DNA of 64,000 bases from Algoriphagus algorifonticola (GTDB lineage Bacteria > Bacteroidota > Bacteroidia > Cytophagales > Cyclobacteriaceae), in NCBI RefSeq assembly GCF_007655305.1, contig NZ_VLOG01000064.1:26673-90672 (forward strand), given 5' to 3'. This document shows, piece by piece, positions 27,997 through 37,723 of the stretch. The notes under the pieces were generated by a model, which did no database searches, was not told the DNA's origin, and saw only the letters and a program-made list of their open reading frames with translations. Both the position numbers and the translations under genes were made by a program. Positions within the stretch are counted from its first letter, which is position 1; each line of letters begins with the position of its first letter.

Positions 27997-28554
27997 TTAA
28001 TGCCCCAGATTGGATACCCCACCAGAAACCATAAACTTCATCACATCTGAGCTTTTCACTCCATGGAGAGGTTTGACCTTGTCCTTTGGAACTAAAAACA
28101 CATTCCCGGACACATTATAGCTGTGTGGAAAGTAAACAGCTATCAAATCAGGTTCGCCAATCTCGGACATATCTTCCTGAGTTATAAAACCCAGTCTTGA
28201 AAGTGTATCTGATATCTGAACAATGACAGGAGAGCTAAATTTCTTTTTATCTCCCACAAAAGCCCCCATCAAATCCTTAATGGAAGTATAAAGTAGATTT
28301 ACCAATGGAATCTTAAATACTCCTCTTTCAAACCATTCAAAAAAAGGTTTGGTAAAGAATAAACTTGCCAGATATCCAATAAAAGTAATCAAGCCAAGAA
28401 CCATTAAGATGCCAATCCCTGGAATAGGAACAGGAATCAAATTGTCTAAGAAGACAAAAATTGCATAGATCACATAAATCGTAACGGCTAACGGAGTAAT
28501 GAATAATAGTCCTCTCAGAAAGTAGGACAGAATTCTTTTATAAGTGAATCCCAT
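27997..28554 (-). CDS. DUF502 family membrane protein
   Basis: The 185-residue protein has two N-terminal membrane helices (LRGLLFITPLAVTIYVIYAI and a second near residues 45-65), followed by a soluble part with IPLVNLLYTSIKDLMGAF and VYFPHSYNVSGNVFLVP, which identify the DUF502 family. The molecular function of that family is not established. Its own promoter box lies at the end of the preceding DUF1080 gene. Confidence 0.85.
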   Translation of the reverse strand: MGFTYKRILSYFLRGLLFITPLAVTIYVIYAIFVFLDNLIPVPIPGIGILMVLGLITFIGYLASLFFTKPFFEWFERGVFKIPLVNLLYTSIKDLMGAFVGDKKKFSSPVIVQISDTLSRLGFITQEDMSEIGEPDLIAVYFPHSYNVSGNVFLVPKDKVKPLHGVKSSDVMKFMVSGGVSNLGH

Positions 28555-28606
28555 GGATTTAGATCTTGAAAAGATTTGAATTACTAATTCATCAAGTACG
28601 AATACT

Positions 28607-28614
28607 CAAAGGTA
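28607..28614 (-). promoter_or_regulatory. Candidate -7 promoter box of the DUF502 gene
   Basis: The minus strand reads TACCTTTG, an exact TAnnTTTG, 53 bases before the DUF502 start and directly after the stop codon of the DUF1080 gene. Confidence 0.35.
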
Positions 28615-29241
28615 TCAATCCAGCAATTTAATCTTCACACTTCTATAAAAAATCACTGATTCTGGATCATGGGCTTGCAAAGCAATGGTTCCCTTATCAA
28701 ACTTCTTCTCTCCAGCGTTGGCAGGCCTGTCGGCATCCTCAGACTCATCATATTCCATTACTACCTGATCATTGATTTTGACAGTAGCCTGATCTCCTTT
28801 GACTATAATGTGGTAAGTATACCATTCGCCATCATTTACATAGACTTCTCTTACATCATTGAAAGAATAAAGGCTTCCTGATTTTCTCCAGTCAGAATGT
28901 GATTGATTGACTTGCACTTCATATCCTTTTTCAGGCCAACCTTTTTCTTGGTAAGCAGTATGGATAAAAATTCCTGAATTGGCTTTAGGCATTGTTTTCA
29001 CCTCTACCATCAATTCAAAATTCTCAAATTCATGATCTCCCACCGGTCCCACATAAAAAGCATGTGCTCTGGGTCCATCCACTTTAATTACGCCGTCCAT
29101 TACTTGAAAGGAATTCGGATTTTCAGATACTTCCCATCCATCCAGATTCTTCCCGTTGAATAATTCAATCCATTCTGTCGATTGAGCAAATGATAAAGAG
29201 CAAATGAGCAGAAAGGTTAAAAATAAGTTTAGTTTTTTCAT
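28615..29241 (-). CDS. Exported DUF1080 (3-keto-disaccharide hydrolase-like) protein
   Basis: A signal peptide (MKKLNLFLTFLLICSLSFAQ) leads to a single concanavalin-like domain with EWIELFNGKNLDGWEV, NSGIFIHTAYQEKGWPEKGYEVQV and GTIALQAHDPESVIFYRSVKI, the standard DUF1080 pattern. Members of this family include 3-keto-glycoside hydrolases acting on sugars or plant glycosides in the periplasm. The substrate is unknown. At 208 residues it is a minimal, one-domain form. Confidence 0.85.
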   Translation of the reverse strand: MKKLNLFLTFLLICSLSFAQSTEWIELFNGKNLDGWEVSENPNSFQVMDGVIKVDGPRAHAFYVGPVGDHEFENFELMVEVKTMPKANSGIFIHTAYQEKGWPEKGYEVQVNQSHSDWRKSGSLYSFNDVREVYVNDGEWYTYHIIVKGDQATVKINDQVVMEYDESEDADRPANAGEKKFDKGTIALQAHDPESVIFYRSVKIKLLD

Positions 29242-29270
29242 CTGTTTATAAATTGTTTTTTAGAGGTCAG

Positions 29271-29328
29271 ATGGAATGCCCAGGAAAATAATCCCCCTGT
29301 GTGAGATTTTTCCTAATGGGCATTTCAT
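29271..29328. repeat. Imperfect inverted repeat upstream of the DUF1080 gene
   Basis: The left arm reads ATGGAATGCCC-A-GGAAAAT and the right arm ATTTTTCC-TAAT-GGGCATTTCAT; they pair over about 18 bases with a 3-base bulge and one mismatch. It lies 30 bases before the DUF1080 start, so it could fold in the 5' UTR. Confidence 0.45.
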
Positions 29329-29400
29329 AGGGATACAATTTAGGTTTGATGTATGAATATACGATCACAATCAGCAGCTCTCCAAACCGCTGAAAAAACA

Positions 29401-29434
29401 AAAAAGGCTCTGAATTTCTCCAGAGCCTTTTCTT
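29401..29434 (-). terminator. Terminator of the nqr operon
   Basis: The stem GGCTCTG/CAGAGCC is flanked by A and T runs on the two sides and lies 16 bases after the nqrE stop. It indicates that the nqr transcript ends here, without nqrF. Confidence 0.75.
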
Positions 29435-29449
29435 ATCAATTTGATGATT

Positions 29450-30061
29450 TTATAAGTCTATTCCCATGAAAGACATGAAAGCTATCCCCATCAAACCAGT
29501 TAGAAGCATGGTAATTCCCAAGCCTTTCAAACCGTTTGGTACATGAGAATACTTTAACTTCTCTCTAATCGCTGCCAAAGCAACAATTGCAAGGAAGAAA
29601 CCTGTACCAGAACCGAAACCGTAAACAGCTGATTCAGCCAAGGTATAATCTCTTTGTGCCATGAAAAGGGAACCACCCAAGATCGCACAGTTTACAGCAA
29701 TCAAAGGCAAGAAGATACCCAATGCACCATACAATGCTGGAGCGAACTTTTCTACCACCATTTCTACCAACTGAACCATCGCAGCGATGATCGCGATAAA
29801 CATGATAAATCGAAGGAAAGTCAAGTCAATAGAAGCCAACTCAGCATTCACCCAAGTCAAAGCTCCTTCTTTCAATACAAATTCATTCAAAAGCCAGTTG
29901 ACAGGGACAGTCACAGTCAAAACGAAAATAACTGCTGCACCCAAGCCTAGCGCTGTACTTACTTTTTTGGAAACGGCCAAGAAAGAACACATTCCGAGGA
30001 AGTAAGCGAAAACCATGTTGTCGATAAAGATCGACCGAATTCCTAAATTAAATAATTCCAT
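29450..30061 (-). CDS. nqrE: Na+-translocating NADH:quinone reductase subunit E
   Basis: NqrE is an integral membrane subunit of the sodium pump, related to RnfA. The 203-residue protein has six membrane helices; [16 protein letters not shown] and the inverse half [16 protein letters not shown] contain the paired cysteines that hold the intramembrane iron/2Fe-2S centre. It is the last gene of the operon, 15 bases after nqrD, and is followed by a terminator. Confidence 0.95.
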   Translation of the reverse strand: MELFNLGIRSIFIDNMVFAYFLGMCSFLAVSKKVSTALGLGAAVIFVLTVTVPVNWLLNEFVLKEGALTWVNAELASIDLTFLRFIMFIAIIAAMVQLVEMVVEKFAPALYGALGIFLPLIAVNCAILGGSLFMAQRDYTLAESAVYGFGSGTGFFLAIVALAAIREKLKYSHVPNGLKGLGITMLLTGLMGIAFMSFMGIDL

Positions 30062-30076
30062 TTCTTCTATCGGATT

Positions 30077-30760
30077 TTAGTGTTCAACATAACCTGTTTT
30101 GGTACGCTGTACCCAAATGATCAAACCTAGGATGATGAAAGCTCCAACAGGAGATACCATCAGACCATTGGTAGCTAAAGAGAAGTCATCTCCAAAGATT
30201 CCTGACACATAATCGAAAACCGGAATTCCGAATACAGAACCTGATCCCCAAAGCTCTCTGAAGAAAGCTACTGTCAAAATAATCCAAGAGTATCCTAAAG
30301 CAGACCCAAAGCCATCCAAAATAGAATCGTAAGGCTTGTTACCCAAAGCAAACGCTTCCAAACGACCCATTACGATGCAGTTGGTAATAATCAAACCTAC
30401 GAATACAGAAAGCTCTTTATACATATCGTAAGCGAAAGCTCTCAAAATTTCAGAAACAAGCGTTACCAAGGTAGCTACAACGGCCAACTGAACGATGATA
30501 CGTACTCGACTAGGAATGGTGTTTCTTAATAGTGAAATGGTCAAGTTGGCCATTACTACTACGAAAATTACCGAAATCGCCATTACCAAAGTTGGCTTCA
30601 TTTGAGTAGTCACCGCCAAAGCAGAACAGATTCCCAATACCTGAATGGTGATTGGGTTATCATCTACCAAAGGATCACTTATTAATTTTTTGCGGCGCTT
30701 GGAAAGAAGAGCCTCTGAAGGCTTTTTCTCAATCGCTTTTTCTACAGTTTCAGCACTCAT
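30077..30760 (-). CDS. nqrD: Na+-translocating NADH:quinone reductase subunit D
   Basis: NqrD, the RnfE-like membrane partner of NqrE, has six hydrophobic helices after a charged N-terminal extension of about 25 residues. NPITIQVLGICSALAVTTQMKP and ITNCIVMGRLEAFA carry the cysteines of the intramembrane metal centre. The 227-residue length fits Bacteroidota members. Confidence 0.95.
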   Translation of the reverse strand: MSAETVEKAIEKKPSEALLSKRRKKLISDPLVDDNPITIQVLGICSALAVTTQMKPTLVMAISVIFVVVMANLTISLLRNTIPSRVRIIVQLAVVATLVTLVSEILRAFAYDMYKELSVFVGLIITNCIVMGRLEAFALGNKPYDSILDGFGSALGYSWIILTVAFFRELWGSGSVFGIPVFDYVSGIFGDDFSLATNGLMVSPVGAFIILGLIIWVQRTKTGYVEH

Positions 30761-30789
30761 TAGTATAAAATTCTTGAGTTGAATAATGA

Positions 30790-31557
30790 TTAAAATGCAG
30801 CAGCCATCGCCTTAGAACCTTTCTTAGATTCTATATAGGCTTTATAATGACCTAGGTAATTTTGCAACATGGTATTTACTCCGTTGCCGGTAATAGTTGC
30901 TCCTGACATGCCATCTACTTGGTGAGGATTGTCAGAATAGTCTTTGCCTTCTCCTTTTTGCATGGAAACGGCTACCAATTCCCCAGATTCATTGAAAATT
31001 TCTTTTCCTACATATCTTTCCTGCACCCCAGGTTCGGTAATTCTAGCCCCTAAACCTGGAGTTTCACCAGCGTGAGCCATGGTAATACCACCTACAGTAT
31101 TCATATCTGTATCTAAGGCCAAATATCCCCAGATGGCATCCCATAATCCAGCTCCATATAATGGGAAAATATAAGATTCCACAGCTTCTGAATCTCCTTC
31201 TTTATGGAAAATGAAAACAGGATAAAGACGTTGGTCAGCAGGCTTTTTATAATTCTTAGCAATGTCAACCGTTTCCGCAGATACGGCTACCCCACCCTGC
31301 TCTTTTACTTCCTGTCCATTGATATCCACCACGGTGGAAGAAATTCTATTGGTATAGAAGGCATTTACTTCTTCTGGTGACATAGCGTCGATCTCTTCTC
31401 CTGGGATAACTGCCCCCAGAATCTGCTTCTTTTTATCCAAAGCTTCAGCTTCTCTTTGCATAGGACCCAAAACCTGGGAAGTACCTGAAAGAAGCAAGCC
31501 AAGAACTACGGTCAGAATGACCGAGAATGTGATGATATAAGCGTTAGACTGTTGCAC
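30790..31557 (-). CDS. nqrC: Na+-translocating NADH:quinone reductase subunit C
   Basis: NqrC has one N-terminal membrane helix (NAYIITFSVILTVVLGLLLS) and a periplasmic FMN-binding domain. The FMN attachment motif is DGMSGATITG, with the covalent flavin site at Thr221. The 255-residue product starts 14 bases inside nqrB. Confidence 0.95.
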   Translation of the reverse strand: MQQSNAYIITFSVILTVVLGLLLSGTSQVLGPMQREAEALDKKKQILGAVIPGEEIDAMSPEEVNAFYTNRISSTVVDINGQEVKEQGGVAVSAETVDIAKNYKKPADQRLYPVFIFHKEGDSEAVESYIFPLYGAGLWDAIWGYLALDTDMNTVGGITMAHAGETPGLGARITEPGVQERYVGKEIFNESGELVAVSMQKGEGKDYSDNPHQVDGMSGATITGNGVNTMLQNYLGHYKAYIESKKGSKAMAAAF

Positions 31558-32758
31558 GTTGTAACCTCCTTGTTTTGTTTGCTTTTACTACATAATAGTC
31601 GATCAGAGGAGCGAAAACGTTCATAAATAGAACGGCTAGCATGATACCCTCTGGATAGGCTGGGTTTGTAACTCGAATGATCACTGTCAAGAAACCTATC
31701 AATAATCCATAAATCCATTTACCGGTTTCTGTCTGTGATGCTGAAACAGGGTCAGTTGCCATAAATACGATACCAAATGCTAATCCTCCCATCACCCAGT
31801 GATATTGAGGAGGCATTGCCATGTATTCATTTACAGCAAAAAGATTCATGACGAATCCCATGATGTATGCTCCTGCGAATCCGGAAACAATAATCTTCCA
31901 GCTTGCTACTCCTGTACCGATCAAAATCAAAGCTCCAACCAATGCCATCAATGTGGAAGTCTCCCCGATTGAACCAGGAATCCATCCCATAAACATGTTA
32001 GCGAAGCTGAACATATCTGAACCTAGTGCAGTGTTGTGACTCGCTAGAGCTTCAGTCACAGGAACACCATCTACTCCGGCATTATAAGCAACAGCCAAGG
32101 CAGTTGCTCCTGAGAAACCGTCGACAGCTGCCTTATCTCCTAAATAAGTCCAGACTTGGTCACCTGAAATCTGTGCAGGATAAGCAAAGTATAAGAATGC
32201 TCTTGCTGTCATAGCCACGTTCAGGATATTCATCCCCGTACCTCCAAAAACTTCTTTTGCAATAACTACGGCGAAGACTGTAGCCAAGGCAACTTGCCAT
32301 AGTGGGGTAGAAGCAGGAACAACCAACGGAATTAACATACCCGTCACCAGGAAGCCTTCGTTGATAGGGTGCTTTCTAATCACAGCAAATGTAGCCTCCA
32401 CCAAACCACCGGCAGCATAAGCTACAATAATGATTGGAAGAACCAATTGCAAACCGATTAGGGCTTTATCTCCGAAATTTTCCCACAAACCTGCTGTTTC
32501 ACCAGTGGCCAACAAACTTTGATGCCCAACGTTGTAAATACCAAACAACAAGCAAGGAATCATAGCCACCACTACAGTGATCATCATTCGCTTCAGGTCA
32601 ATGGCATCCTTTACTTGGGCACCTTTGATTCCTGTGGTATGATTTGGTGAGAAAAGAAAGGTCTCACCCGCCTCAAATGCGTAATATAAACTTTCAAGCT
32701 TGCCCCCTTTTTCAAAAAGAGGCTTCTGCTTGTCCATTAAATCTCTTAGAAACTTCAT
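31544..32758 (-). CDS. nqrB: Na+-translocating NADH:quinone reductase subunit B
   Basis: NqrB is the main membrane subunit (404 residues, about ten helices) and forms the sodium path. The covalent FMN site is in DGFSGATAL, with Thr219. GMNILNVAMTARAFLYFAYP and KHPINEGFLVTGMLIPL are typical family segments. It lies 5 bases after nqrA. Confidence 0.96.
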   Translation of the reverse strand: MKFLRDLMDKQKPLFEKGGKLESLYYAFEAGETFLFSPNHTTGIKGAQVKDAIDLKRMMITVVVAMIPCLLFGIYNVGHQSLLATGETAGLWENFGDKALIGLQLVLPIIIVAYAAGGLVEATFAVIRKHPINEGFLVTGMLIPLVVPASTPLWQVALATVFAVVIAKEVFGGTGMNILNVAMTARAFLYFAYPAQISGDQVWTYLGDKAAVDGFSGATALAVAYNAGVDGVPVTEALASHNTALGSDMFSFANMFMGWIPGSIGETSTLMALVGALILIGTGVASWKIIVSGFAGAYIMGFVMNLFAVNEYMAMPPQYHWVMGGLAFGIVFMATDPVSASQTETGKWIYGLLIGFLTVIIRVTNPAYPEGIMLAVLFMNVFAPLIDYYVVKANKTRRLQRATV

Positions 32759-32763
32759 ATGGA

Positions 32764-34119
32764 TTAACTGTATTGGATTAATTCTATACCTTTTCTTACC
32801 AACTCCTGCACAGGATGCTTGGACACATCGACAAATTCACAAAGTGCCAAATCCTCTTCTACGATCTCATAGATTCCCAATTCTTCCATTTCATCAAAAT
32901 CTTCTGCCATGATGGCTTTCAATAAATAAACTGGAAGAATATCCATCGGAGTTACTGATTCAAACACACCGGTTTGAACAAATGCTCTTTCCTCTCCTCT
33001 AGCATTAGAGTCAAGTACATATTCTTTGTTTGGTTTTAGGAAGGAAAGTAAGCCTAAAGCTCTGTGATAGCTTAGCTTTTCGGTAGTAGGCTTCGCCCAA
33101 CCTAAAAACTCATAGTAATCTCCTTCAGGGATTACAGTGATCTGGTTGTGATAGAAACCTAAATAACCTTCCATTGAGATTTTCTCTCCTGTCAATACAT
33201 TGCCAGAGATCACTCTAACATGCCCACTGTTCAAATTTCCTTTTACAAAAGTGGACACACAAGCTCCAGCCTTTGTTTTCACGTAGGCAGTTTTAGTCAA
33301 TTCTGAACCAGTGATAGCGATGACTTTAGAAGCATCAAATACACCATTCACTATCAATTTACCGATCTGTATTACCCCTGCCGGAGAAATAGTCCAAGCA
33401 ATTTCACCCTTGTTGATAGGGTCTAGGTGATGAATCTGCACACCCACATTGCCTGCAGGATGTGGACCGGAGAATTGATTGATCTGAACACCTTTAGCCT
33501 GTGAGAAAATCGAAGGAATTGACTTAGAGCCATCCACATTGAGGTGAATTTTTCCATCAGTCAATTTCGCCAAAGCGTCCAAACCTGCCTGAAAATAGGA
33601 ATCTTCACCTTGAAGGGTGAATCCCAAATCAGGAGCCAATGGATGCGTATCAAAAGCAGAAATGAAAATAGCCTTTGGAGTATCTGCCGGATTAGCTACA
33701 ACTCCAAATGGACGCTGAATCAAATTTGGCCAAACTCCGCTTTGGGTTAGTTTTTGGACTAGAGATTCTCTATCGATAGAGGCTAGGTTGATTTTACCCA
33801 GATCTTCAAAAGAGTTTTCTTTATCCGCCAAAATTTTGATTTCGAGTAGCTTTCGCTTTTCACCCCTTTTGACTTCAACGATTTCACCTGATACCGGCGC
33901 CACGTACATGACTTGGTCCAAGGCCTTATCGAACAGGATTGGAGTACCAGCCTTCACTGCATCTCCCTCATTGACAAGTACTTTTGGTCTTTGAAGACCA
34001 ATAAAGTCTGTCGGCTTAATTGCGAAGGTTTGAGCGGGAGCAAAATCAGCCAGCTCTTGCTTAGCCTTTCCTGCCAGGTTGATGTCAAAACCTTTCTTAA
34101 GCTTCACTATTTTAGACAT
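32764..34119 (-). CDS. nqrA: Na+-translocating NADH:quinone reductase subunit A
   Basis: NqrA is the peripheral subunit without cofactors at the cytoplasmic face. The 451-residue product starting MSKIVKLKKGFDINLAGKA has the family's N-terminal barrel-sandwich domain (KPTDFIGLQRPKVLVNEGDAVKAGTPI in two adjoining parts). A longer frame reaches 34158, but a perfect promoter box begins there, so I use the internal ATG. It is the first gene of nqrABCDE. Confidence 0.95.
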   Translation of the reverse strand: MSKIVKLKKGFDINLAGKAKQELADFAPAQTFAIKPTDFIGLQRPKVLVNEGDAVKAGTPILFDKALDQVMYVAPVSGEIVEVKRGEKRKLLEIKILADKENSFEDLGKINLASIDRESLVQKLTQSGVWPNLIQRPFGVVANPADTPKAIFISAFDTHPLAPDLGFTLQGEDSYFQAGLDALAKLTDGKIHLNVDGSKSIPSIFSQAKGVQINQFSGPHPAGNVGVQIHHLDPINKGEIAWTISPAGVIQIGKLIVNGVFDASKVIAITGSELTKTAYVKTKAGACVSTFVKGNLNSGHVRVISGNVLTGEKISMEGYLGFYHNQITVIPEGDYYEFLGWAKPTTEKLSYHRALGLLSFLKPNKEYVLDSNARGEERAFVQTGVFESVTPMDILPVYLLKAIMAEDFDEMEELGIYEIVEEDLALCEFVDVSKHPVQELVRKGIELIQYS

Positions 34120-34155
34120 ATCTGTTTTTGAACTATGAGCTTTTGAAAAACGCCC

Positions 34156-34163
34156 CAAATCTA
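34156..34163 (-). promoter_or_regulatory. Candidate -7 promoter box of the nqr operon
   Basis: The minus strand reads TAGATTTG, an exact TAnnTTTG, 36 bases before the chosen nqrA start. A near-palindrome CTCTTTATTTATAGAG lies immediately upstream at about 34172-34187, where a regulator could bind. Confidence 0.45.
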
Positions 34164-34257
34164 ATAAATAACCTCTTTATTTATAGAGTATCTGGAAGTT
34201 TATCTTTGAATTTCTTATAGAAAGTTTCCCTTTGATTCCAAAAGGTAGATTTATGGT

Positions 34258-35154
34258 TTAAGCTAGCAATGCATTCTCTTCCATAGATTCCAAGTGGCTT
34301 TTAACTTGCTCCATCAGCCACATGGGAGTAGAAGTGGCTCCGCAGATTCCAACTTTATCTGTTGGCTGAAACCAGTCTGGATCCATTTCTGTTTCGTTTT
34401 CTATGAAATAACTTCTGGGATTTTCACTCAAACAAACTTGGTAAAGTGCTTTACCATTTGAGCTTTTTTTACCGGAAACAAATAAAATCACATCATTTTC
34501 TTGCGCAAATCGCTGAAGCTGAGGCTCTCGGTTAGAAACCTGTCGACAGATTGAATCATTTGCATTGAAATCCACTTCTGTCAATTCACCTTTGGCCGCT
34601 TTAATTCTCTCTTCAATTTTTTGAGAAAGCTCATAAAAGCCTTTGGTACTTTTTGTGGTCTGACTGAAAAGTGTAACCGGCTTATTAAAATCGATTTTCT
34701 CCAAATCTGCATCTTCCATCACAACGATGGCCTTTTCCAAGGTTTGACCAGTCAAGCCAATCACTTCTGCATGTCCTTTTTTTCCATAAATTACAATTTG
34801 GCCATTCTCCCGCTCCATTTTATCAAAGGCGGTTTTGACACGATGCTGCAATTTTAGGACTACAGGACAAGATGCATCAATCAGCTCTATGTTGTTTTCT
34901 ATGGCAGTTTTATAAGTCTCCGGGGGTTCACCGTGGGCACGGATCAATACTTTGCAATCACTCAATTCAGACAATTGATCTCTATCTATCACCACTAGGC
35001 CCTTTTCAGCGAGACGCTTGACCTCCATATCATTATGAACGATATCTCCCAGGCAATAGAGTTTTTCTGATTGCTCCATTTCATCCTCTGCCATTTTGAT
35101 GGCAAATTCTACTCCAAAGCAATAGCCTGAATTCTTATCGATGGTTACTTGCAT
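34258..35154 (-). CDS. ispH: 4-hydroxy-3-methylbut-2-enyl diphosphate reductase
   Basis: IspH makes IPP and DMAPP in the last MEP step with a [4Fe-4S] cluster. Cluster cysteines are visible in NSGYCFGVEFAI, DASCPVV and GICGATSTPMW. The product starting MQVTIDKNSGY is 298 residues; a longer frame to 35217 lies within cmk and is unlikely. The start overlaps the end of cmk by 20 bases, so the two are co-translated. Confidence 0.95.
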   Translation of the reverse strand: MQVTIDKNSGYCFGVEFAIKMAEDEMEQSEKLYCLGDIVHNDMEVKRLAEKGLVVIDRDQLSELSDCKVLIRAHGEPPETYKTAIENNIELIDASCPVVLKLQHRVKTAFDKMERENGQIVIYGKKGHAEVIGLTGQTLEKAIVVMEDADLEKIDFNKPVTLFSQTTKSTKGFYELSQKIEERIKAAKGELTEVDFNANDSICRQVSNREPQLQRFAQENDVILFVSGKKSSNGKALYQVCLSENPRSYFIENETEMDPDWFQPTDKVGICGATSTPMWLMEQVKSHLESMEENALLA

Positions 35155-35842
35155 AATCTTCTCTAGGATTAATTTTTTGCTTGGCCAAATACACAATCTG
35201 TGCAACTTGCTCCACAAAGCTGAGATTACTGGTGTCTATTTCGACGGCATCCTCCACTTGGATCAGAGGACTTTCACTTCTGGAAGAATCTATTCTATCT
35301 CTTTCGGCTAGATTTTGCTGAATATCATCCAGGTCAATCATATCGCCTTTTTCCAGCATTTCTTGTTGCCTTCTGTAAGCTCTAGTCTCCAAATCTGCCG
35401 TCATAAATATTTTTAATTCAGCATCAGGAAATACTACAGAACCTATATCCCTTCCATCCATCACCACACCTTTTGATTTACCTAAACGTTGCTGTTGCGC
35501 TACCAGTTCCTTTCTGATTTCCTTGATTTTAGCTATCTCGCTAACCTTTTCGGAAACGCGCATGCTACGTATTTTAGATTCTACGTTGACTCCATTCAAA
35601 TAGGTTTCTTGTTTTCCTGTATCAGGATTCGGATGAAATTCGATTTCAAGTGATTTCAATCCTTTTGAAACATCCTGAGGGTTGGATGGGGCAAGATAAT
35701 TGTCCAAGAAATATAGCGTAGCTGCCCGATACATGGCACCCGAATCAATGTAGGTATAGCCCAATTCTTTGGCAACTGCCTTAGCTGTAGAGCTTTTACC
35801 ACAACCCGAATACCCATCTATGGCGATGACAATTTTACCCAT
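35135..35842 (-). CDS. cmk: Cytidylate kinase
   Basis: Cmk phosphorylates CMP and dCMP. The P-loop GYSGCGKSSTAK is at residues 10-21, followed by YIDSGAMYRAATLYFL; the substrate segment GRDIGSVVFPDAELKIF and LAERDRIDSSRSESPL are typical. The 235-residue length is normal. It leads a two-gene unit with ispH. Confidence 0.96.
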   Translation of the reverse strand: MGKIVIAIDGYSGCGKSSTAKAVAKELGYTYIDSGAMYRAATLYFLDNYLAPSNPQDVSKGLKSLEIEFHPNPDTGKQETYLNGVNVESKIRSMRVSEKVSEIAKIKEIRKELVAQQQRLGKSKGVVMDGRDIGSVVFPDAELKIFMTADLETRAYRRQQEMLEKGDMIDLDDIQQNLAERDRIDSSRSESPLIQVEDAVEIDTSNLSFVEQVAQIVYLAKQKINPREDYASNHR

Positions 35843-35879
35843 TCAAAAATCCAGCTTTCGCTCCTTTTTAATTCCGTCG

Positions 35880-35887
35880 CAAATATA
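35880..35887 (-). promoter_or_regulatory. Candidate -7 promoter box of cmk-ispH
   Basis: The minus strand reads TATATTTG, an exact TAnnTTTG, 37 bases before the cmk start codon. Confidence 0.45.
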
Positions 35888-35960
35888 GTAGTTTTAATCC
35901 AAACGAATTTTTGGGAGAGGATTTTCCCCATTTTTATTTTATTGATTTAATTCAGATTTC

Positions 35961-37589
35961 ATGATTATTATAGCCAGATATGTAGACATCCATCAAAGGA
36001 GAATTTATCCAGTAGAGCTCGAAGTTTTAAAAGGAGAAATTGCTTCCATCCAGCCCACATTCGCAAGAGGAGATATACCCTACCTGATGCCAGGATTTAT
36101 TGATGCTCACGTACATGTGGAATCATCTATGCTGGTCCCGTCGGAGTTTGCCAGATTAGCCGTTACTCACGGCACAGTGGCAACTATCTCCGATCCTCAT
36201 GAGATTGCCAATGTCTGTGGGATGGCGGGAGTAGAATATATGATTGAGAGTGGTAAACAGGTTCCATTCAAATTCTATTTTGGCGCTCCTTCCTGTGTAC
36301 CTGCTACGCCTTTTGAGACAGCTGGTGGAGAAATTGATGCATCGGATATAGAAACCCTGATGAGCAGACCGGAAATTCATTATCTGGCAGAAATGATGAA
36401 TTGGCCGGGCACAGTCAATCAGGATCATTTGGTCATGGAAAAAATCAGGATTTCCCAAAAATATGGAAAGCCAATAGATGGGCATGCTCCTGGACTCAAG
36501 GGAGAGTTAGCCGAAAAATATGTGAAAGCAGGACCAAGTACGGACCATGAATGCTTTACCTACGAAGAGGCTTTGGGGAAAATAAAACTCGGAATGAAAA
36601 TTTCGATCAGAGAAGGATCCGCAGCCAAAAACTTTGAAGCCCTCATCGACTTGATAGATGATTATCCAGAGATGATCATGTTTTGCTCAGACGACAAGCA
36701 TCCAGATAATTTGGCCATTTCTCATATTAATGAATTAGCTGCACGTGCAGTCTCCAAAGGAAAGGACGTATTTGATGTACTTCGGGCAGCCTGCATTAAT
36801 CCCATCCAACATTATTCATTGAATGTAGGGCAACTCAGAGCCAGAGACCCAGCAGATTTTATCCTAGTGAAGGATCTGGAGAAATTTGAAGTGCTCGCCA
36901 CCTATATACAAGGACAAAAAGTCGCTGAAAACGGAAAGACGCTGATTCCAAGCATCAAAAATGAGTTGATCAATAATTTCCATACCTCTCTCAAAAAGCC
37001 GAAGGACTTTCAAATCCCTGCTTCTGGGAACAAGGTTAGAGTCATTGAAGCACTTGATGGACAGTTGATCACTCCAGAGATATCAGGAGAAATCATACTT
37101 CGCGAGGGCTTGGCAGAATCCAATCTGGAAAAGGACATCTTGAAAATTACTGTGGTCAACCGCTACGAAGATGCTCCTCCTGCTGTGGCATTTATCAAAA
37201 ACTTTGGTTTAAAGGCAGGCGCTATCGCTTCTTCCGTAGGGCATGATTCGCACAACATTATTGCAGTAGGAGTGGATGACGAATCGATTTGCAAGGCAGT
37301 GAATTTAATTATAGAAGCTAAAGGAGGGGTATCGGCTGTTTCTGAAGATCATGAAGAAATCCTTCCACTTCCTGTCGGGGGAATTATGTCAGCCACGGAT
37401 GGCTTTGAGGTAGCAGCAGCCTACACTCGAATCGATCGACTTGCCAAAGAAATGGGTTCGACCTTAAACTCACCTTTTATGACGTTGAGCTTTATGGCTT
37501 TGCTAGTTATTCCTGATTTGAAACTGAGTGATAAGGGATTATTTAATGGACAGAAATTCGCTTTTTGTGATCTGTTTTTTGATTTGTGA
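35961..37589 (+). CDS. ade: Adenine deaminase
   Basis: Ade converts adenine to hypoxanthine and ammonia in purine salvage. The metal site of this amidohydrolase is shown by [10 protein letters not shown] near residues 48-57, with [11 protein letters not shown] and CSDDKHPD following; the C-terminal part has [11 protein letters not shown] and PLPVGGIMS. The 542-residue length is normal. Its last codons and the downstream 70 bases recur as a fragment at 41093, marking the left border of an accessory region. Confidence 0.95.
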   Translation: MIIIARYVDIHQRRIYPVELEVLKGEIASIQPTFARGDIPYLMPGFIDAHVHVESSMLVPSEFARLAVTHGTVATISDPHEIANVCGMAGVEYMIESGKQVPFKFYFGAPSCVPATPFETAGGEIDASDIETLMSRPEIHYLAEMMNWPGTVNQDHLVMEKIRISQKYGKPIDGHAPGLKGELAEKYVKAGPSTDHECFTYEEALGKIKLGMKISIREGSAAKNFEALIDLIDDYPEMIMFCSDDKHPDNLAISHINELAARAVSKGKDVFDVLRAACINPIQHYSLNVGQLRARDPADFILVKDLEKFEVLATYIQGQKVAENGKTLIPSIKNELINNFHTSLKKPKDFQIPASGNKVRVIEALDGQLITPEISGEIILREGLAESNLEKDILKITVVNRYEDAPPAVAFIKNFGLKAGAIASSVGHDSHNIIAVGVDDESICKAVNLIIEAKGGVSAVSEDHEEILPLPVGGIMSATDGFEVAAAYTRIDRLAKEMGSTLNSPFMTLSFMALLVIPDLKLSDKGLFNGQKFAFCDLFFDL

Positions 37590-37664
37590 TTAAAACTTTA
37601 AAATATTTTATCCAATTAGTTTGTTTTTTTTTGCACCTCCTATATTGCTAGTGATATATTGGCC
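37553..37664 (+). repeat. ade 3'-end direct repeat, original copy
   Basis: These bases comprise the last 12 codons of ade, its stop, and about 75 downstream bases containing a poly-T tract, GCACCTCC and TATATTGCTA. They recur at 41093-41201. The first 70 bases differ at about one position. The shared downstream part could hold a promoter (TTTG, 17 bases, TATATTG) for the cargo that follows each copy. Confidence 0.85.
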
Positions 37665-37723
37665 AATTGATTAGGAAATAGAATCCGCCTACACAAAGGG
37701 ATTTTTTAAAACATCTAGTTAAT

